In this document: positions 61,271-64,000 of the stretch, piece by piece
Numbering within the stretch: the stretch's first letter is position 1
Layout: every line of letters starts with the position of its first letter
DNA from: Sinohyriopsis cumingii
Taxonomy: Eukaryota > Mollusca > Bivalvia > Unionida > Unionidae
Direction of reading: 5' to 3'
Assembly (NCBI GenBank): GCA_028554795.2
Contig: CM068831.1
Span: 33,344,644 to 33,408,643, forward strand
Length of the DNA: 64,000 bases
Made by a program: the position numbers and the translations under genes
The notes under the pieces: generated by a model
Databases searched by the model: none
What the model saw: the letters and a program-made list of their open reading frames with translations, nothing else
Told to the model about the DNA's origin: nothing

Positions 61271-61696
61271 ATGACTCCTATGTCTAATTTTGATTTAATA
61301 GATGCCGCAAACGCGTTAGCGATAAAAAACTTCAGAGGTGTTTTTATGAGGGATCAATTACCGACGAAACCAAGGAATATTGAAACCGGTATAATTAACC
61401 TCGATAAATCCTCCGGAGCGGGAACTCATTGGGTTGCATACGCAATTGATCCGCGTGCGATCGTCTATTTTGATTCATACGGGTTAGCCCCGCCAAACGA
61501 GTTCATGCGGTATATCCGGGCGTGTTCAGCCCCGGTTTTTTATTCCACGCTGCCAACACAACAATTAAGTGACCCACCGATATGCAGCCGTGAGGTATTG
61601 AACGTACTCGCGGCGATTTCATCATCGCGGAAACCACCTCATGTGGTTGTAAACGAATACACTAGTGGGGTCGTAGAGGCCCGGCGGGTTAATTAA
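61271..61696 (+). CDS. Adenain-like cysteine protease of element 2
   Basis: 141 residues from ATG at 61271. Catalytic order: His53 in GTHWVAYAI, Asp68 in YFDSYG, Gln97/98 in TQQL, and Cys105 in PPICSREVLNVL, matching the adenovirus protease/Ulp1 arrangement and the protease of element 1 (His53, Asp69, Cys106). It is shorter than that one at the C-terminus. No box precedes it, so it is likely translated from the mRNA of the basic gene just upstream (12 nt gap). Role: maturation cleavage of structural precursors. Confidence 0.85.
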   Translation: MTPMSNFDLIDAANALAIKNFRGVFMRDQLPTKPRNIETGIINLDKSSGAGTHWVAYAIDPRAIVYFDSYGLAPPNEFMRYIRACSAPVFYSTLPTQQLSDPPICSREVLNVLAAISSSRKPPHVVVNEYTSGVVEARRVN

Positions 61697-61721
61697 AAAC
61701 ACTGTTTTTTTTACAATAATA
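61691..61721 (+). promoter_or_regulatory. AATTAAAAACAC box before the fibre-like gene
   Basis: Overlaps the TAA of the protease gene. The first A of AAAAACAC is at 61695, 27 nt before the ATG at 61722. Confidence 0.73.
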
Positions 61722-63233
61722 ATGATTGATATCTGGGGACGACCGGTTTCGGCGCTGAAAGAATCCACGGAAACGCTCGCCACCGATGACATAAAAAAAC
61801 TAAACGAGGATGAAATCGCTGATACGTTAAATCTAACCAGTGTTGACCCGGGCGAAATAGTTGTATTTCAAGACCGCCAGGGTAAATTGAAATCCAGTAA
61901 TGTGTCGCTGGATGACGTTTTAACACGACAGCGTAATGCCGCCGAGAACACTATCGCGCTGTATACCGGCGACGGACGACTTAAATCAGGTGAATCCATC
62001 TTGACGAATCATGGAAAAATAAATACACTGGGCGACAATTATATATCCATGTCGAATTCGTTAAAAAATTTCTATGATAAATTTAACGCGCAAGCAAATC
62101 AGTTCGAGGGGATACAAAAGTCTGTCACCGGTATACAACTCACTACTGCTAGTTTTTTTGGGACCCCGACGGTGACCGAACCGAATCTTGTAGGGATAAA
62201 AAATAGTATTTTGGAGTTTACAACGCTGTCGGGCCAATTTACCTCGTTACGAAAAAATATTAACAGGGTTGATGACGCCGTTGATAAATTCTTTGGTAGA
62301 AAAAATGTCAAACCGGATGAAATTACAATAACTATAAATGATATCACTGCGTATGGACAGGAAATAGAAACAATCAAAACTGATGTTGCAACGAACAAAA
62401 GGAGTGTAGACGTGCATGAACGGGAAATAGAAATAATCGGCGCTAATGTTGCAACGATCATAAATAATGTAGACGCGCATGGACGAAGAATAGAAACAAT
62501 CAAAACTGATGTTGCAACGATCATAAATAATGTAGACGCGCATACACAGGACATAGAAATAATCAAAACTGATATTGCAGCAAACAAAAGGAGTGTAGAC
62601 GCGCATACACAGGAAATAGGAACAATCAAAACTGATATTGAAGCGAACAAAAAAAATGTAGACGCGTATTGGCGGGGAATAGGAATAATCAAAACTGATG
62701 TTGCAGCGAACAAAAAAGGTATAGACGTGCATACATATGAAATAGGAACAATCAAACTTGATGTTGCAGCGAACAAAAGAAGTATGACCGAGAATACACA
62801 GGAAATAGAAACAATCAAAACTAATGTTGCAGCGATTAAGGGGAATATAGACGCGCATACACAGGAAATAGGAACAATCAGAGCTGATGTTACAGATATC
62901 AAAGACAGACTACCGGAAATGACAAAAATAAAAATCCCTCATGAGAACACCATCAACACAGTATACACGATTCGGCATGGATCATTCACTTGGACTCCTA
63001 CACAGAATATAGTAAATATTACCGCAACTGTTAAGGGCATTTATCGATTGACACTGGTTTCAATGATGCAGTTTAATATATTATCGTCGAGTTCATTCGG
63101 GTTTAACAATACAATATCAACAATTATAGACAAGGACGCAACTGAACCGTTTACAATTAGAGCCGTTGATAGAAATTTAACCAGGGCAAACATTACATGG
63201 TATGTGGAATTTGTAGCGGATCTAAGTAATTAA
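61722..63233 (+). CDS. Fibre-like protein with nine 21-residue repeats
   Basis: 503 residues, MIDIWGRPVSALKESTETLA. Residues 211-399 (62352-62918) are nine units of 21 residues built on HxQEIETIKTDVAANKRSVD, i.e. 63-bp DNA repeats; heptad positions a and d are Ile/Val, giving a long parallel coiled coil. The C-terminal 100 residues (from KIPHENTINTVYTI) are beta-rich and could be a receptor-binding knob. A trimeric fibre or spike attached at a vertex is the natural reading, but this is inferred from architecture only. The repeats are individually diverged and no stop interrupts them. Confidence 0.72.
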   Translation: MIDIWGRPVSALKESTETLATDDIKKLNEDEIADTLNLTSVDPGEIVVFQDRQGKLKSSNVSLDDVLTRQRNAAENTIALYTGDGRLKSGESILTNHGKINTLGDNYISMSNSLKNFYDKFNAQANQFEGIQKSVTGIQLTTASFFGTPTVTEPNLVGIKNSILEFTTLSGQFTSLRKNINRVDDAVDKFFGRKNVKPDEITITINDITAYGQEIETIKTDVATNKRSVDVHEREIEIIGANVATIINNVDAHGRRIETIKTDVATIINNVDAHTQDIEIIKTDIAANKRSVDAHTQEIGTIKTDIEANKKNVDAYWRGIGIIKTDVAANKKGIDVHTYEIGTIKLDVAANKRSMTENTQEIETIKTNVAAIKGNIDAHTQEIGTIRADVTDIKDRLPEMTKIKIPHENTINTVYTIRHGSFTWTPTQNIVNITATVKGIYRLTLVSMMQFNILSSSSFGFNNTISTIIDKDATEPFTIRAVDRNLTRANITWYVEFVADLSN

Positions 63234-63258
63234 AAACACTAGCTCTTTTAAAATAAAA
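63228..63258 (+). promoter_or_regulatory. AATTAAAAACAC box before the membrane-hairpin gene
   Basis: Overlaps the stop of the fibre-like gene. The first A of AAAAACAC is at 63232, 27 nt before the ATG at 63259. Confidence 0.73.
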
Positions 63259-63831
63259 ATGACCACCAAGGTAATTGAATCAGAGGTATCACCGACGTCA
63301 CATCAATATCGATTCAATACCGTAAAAGAATTCTCCGCGAATTTGAAAACGCTTTCCGAACAATACCGTGTAAAAATAAAAAAATACCGTCGAAAAATAA
63401 CCGCCATCGACGCGGTCGTGTACTCGGTGTCAGGTATAGTAGCCGGTACCGGTGTTATTTTATCCACGGTGACCATGATGGCCCCGATCGCTGTTCCAAT
63501 CGCTATCTCCGCGGCGACAACAATTGCTGGAGTCGCCAACGCAATCACTAGAAAGATATCATCGTGTTCTCAGAAAAAACTCAACGAGTATACAGTAAAA
63601 CATCAAATAGTATCCGATGCGTACTCGAAATTATCCGGGTTGATCTCGTTGGCGATAGATAATTCGTTTATATCCGATGTTGAATTCTCCACGATGGTCC
63701 AGTTCTATGACTCCGCGATGTCAAAAATCGAGGATTTTCAACTGGAAGCTGGAAACCACGTCGCTGAAACCACTTCAATGGGCTCAAAACATTCTCCTGA
63801 AAACAAGCAGGTTGTTAATATTCGGTGTTGA
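63259..63831 (+). CDS. Protein with membrane hairpin between coiled-coil segments
   Basis: 190 residues, MTTKVIESEVSPTSH. Lys-rich amphipathic helix (RVKIKKYRRKITAID), then a hydrophobic hairpin (AVVYSVSGIVAGTGVILST and MMAPIAVPIAISAATTIAGV), then further helices. Two membrane segments and no enzyme motif suggest a virion membrane or lytic protein. I do not recognise the family with certainty. Ends in TGA followed by an AATTAAACAC box. Confidence 0.6.
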   Translation: MTTKVIESEVSPTSHQYRFNTVKEFSANLKTLSEQYRVKIKKYRRKITAIDAVVYSVSGIVAGTGVILSTVTMMAPIAVPIAISAATTIAGVANAITRKISSCSQKKLNEYTVKHQIVSDAYSKLSGLISLAIDNSFISDVEFSTMVQFYDSAMSKIEDFQLEAGNHVAETTSMGSKHSPENKQVVNIRC

Positions 63832-63862
63832 AATTAAACACTAGAAACAGCGAATAATAATA
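63832..63862 (+). promoter_or_regulatory. AATTAAACAC box before the last gene
   Basis: A variant box; the distance to the ATG at 63863 is about 29 rather than 27 nt. Ends in AATAATAATA. Confidence 0.6.
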
Positions 63863-64000
63863 ATGTCGCTGAACCCCGAAGGGTTTCAATTACTTCAACG
63901 GATCGCGGAGAACACCACTCCGGTACAAACAAGTATGATATCAATAACGTCAACGAAGCCCGAATTCAGTGTGAACTTCCCTTCTCCGATTCCAGTGAAG
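63863..64000 (+). CDS. Start of a structural-type protein (partial, possibly penton-like)
   Basis: 46 codons, MSLNPEGFQLLQRIAENTTP and on, open to the window edge. The stretch EFSVNFPSPIPVK near residue 33 resembles the N-terminal start of penton-like minor capsid proteins, where a strand of this kind precedes the first jelly-roll strand. Identity is a guess because most of the gene is outside the window. Confidence 0.55.
   Translation, partial: MSLNPEGFQLLQRIAENTTPVQTSMISITSTKPEFSVNFPSPIPVK

Larger units (their letters stand above)
50364..64000. mobile_element. Element 2: integrase-bearing virus-like element with polymerase-helicase replicase (partial)
   Basis: Genes on both strands: packaging ATPase, PLA2 protein, integrase, polymerase-like/helicase replicase, HNH nuclease, minor capsid, capsid-like, protease, fibre-like and two more structural-type genes. 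The set (ATPase + protease + double-jelly-roll-like capsid + integrase) makes it a Polinton-like virus, but it lacks the canonical Polinton polymerase and instead carries a fused replicase. It runs off the window at 64000. Larger genes are open throughout; breaks are single-base shifts, mostly at homopolymers. Confidence 0.85.

Noticed and set aside
62099..62902. Long antisense frames (203 and 267 residues)
   Set aside because: Mirror the 63-bp repeats of the fibre-like gene. Their repeat-derived Ile/Val/Ser or Cys/Phe pattern has no independent support.

Overview
The window looks like nuclear DNA of an invertebrate animal, most likely an aquatic one and possibly a mollusc. The grounds are an AT-rich background with long AT and GA microsatellites, two tRNA-headed SINE families, decayed non-LTR retrotransposons, no operon-like host genes, and Polinton-type integrated viruses. 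I cannot name the species, and the mollusc suggestion is weak inference. No host protein-coding gene can be supported.

Layout. 1-24.3 kb is repeat-rich intergenic DNA: SINE family A at 0.57, 6.59 and 22.45 kb, SINE family B at 21.1 kb, a short dispersed repeat at 14.0 kb and inside the third SINE A, tandem repeats of 52 bp and about 36 bp, microsatellites, a 25-bp-armed hairpin and a small reverse-transcriptase remnant. 24.3-29.6 kb is a broken but nearly complete LINE (ORF1 with a CCHC knuckle, ORF2 with AP endonuclease and RT). A hAT-type MITE with a perfect 8-bp target duplication is inserted in its ORF2. 30.4 kb holds a second SINE B. 32.5-33.5 kb is a second LINE copy that breaks off where a large element begins.

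Element 1 (about 33.5-50.36 kb) is a Polinton/Maverick (adintovirus-like) element with its genes on the minus strand. In transcription order these are protein-primed DNA polymerase B, a BIR protein, three tandem F-box-like paralogs, a decayed unknown, packaging ATPase, a basic protein, two Polinton-type unknowns, a chromodomain integrase, a small membrane protein, a penton-like protein, a small minor-capsid/core protein, the major capsid protein, an unknown, and an adenain-type protease. Three tandem coiled-coil genes follow at the left end. They have a shared upstream motif and canonical histone-type 3' stem-loops. Polymerase, capsid, integrase and several small genes carry frameshifts or nonsense codons, so the element is dead as it stands.

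Element 2 (about 50.36 kb to beyond 64 kb) is a different, virus-like element. It abuts element 1 exactly at the polymerase start through a 249-bp block with inverted ends and internal direct repeats. It encodes a packaging ATPase, a zinc-ribbon + parvovirus-type phospholipase A2 protein split at a TTTAAAA heptamer, a retroviral-type integrase, a polymerase-B-like/SF1-helicase replicase, a Cys-rich protein, an HNH nuclease, a minor capsid protein, a double-jelly-roll-like capsid protein, a basic structural protein, a protease, a fibre-like protein with nine 21-residue repeats, a membrane-hairpin protein and the start of a further structural protein. Seven genes follow an AATTGAAAACAC-like box; in six of them it begins exactly 27 nt before the ATG, suggesting a late promoter. 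Its large genes are mostly intact, and nearly all its breaks are single-base shifts, several at homopolymers.

The simplest history is: LINE copy 2, then element 1 inserted into it, then element 2 inserted into or recombined with the 5' end of element 1's polymerase gene. The missing right parts of element 1 and of the LINE would then lie beyond the window.
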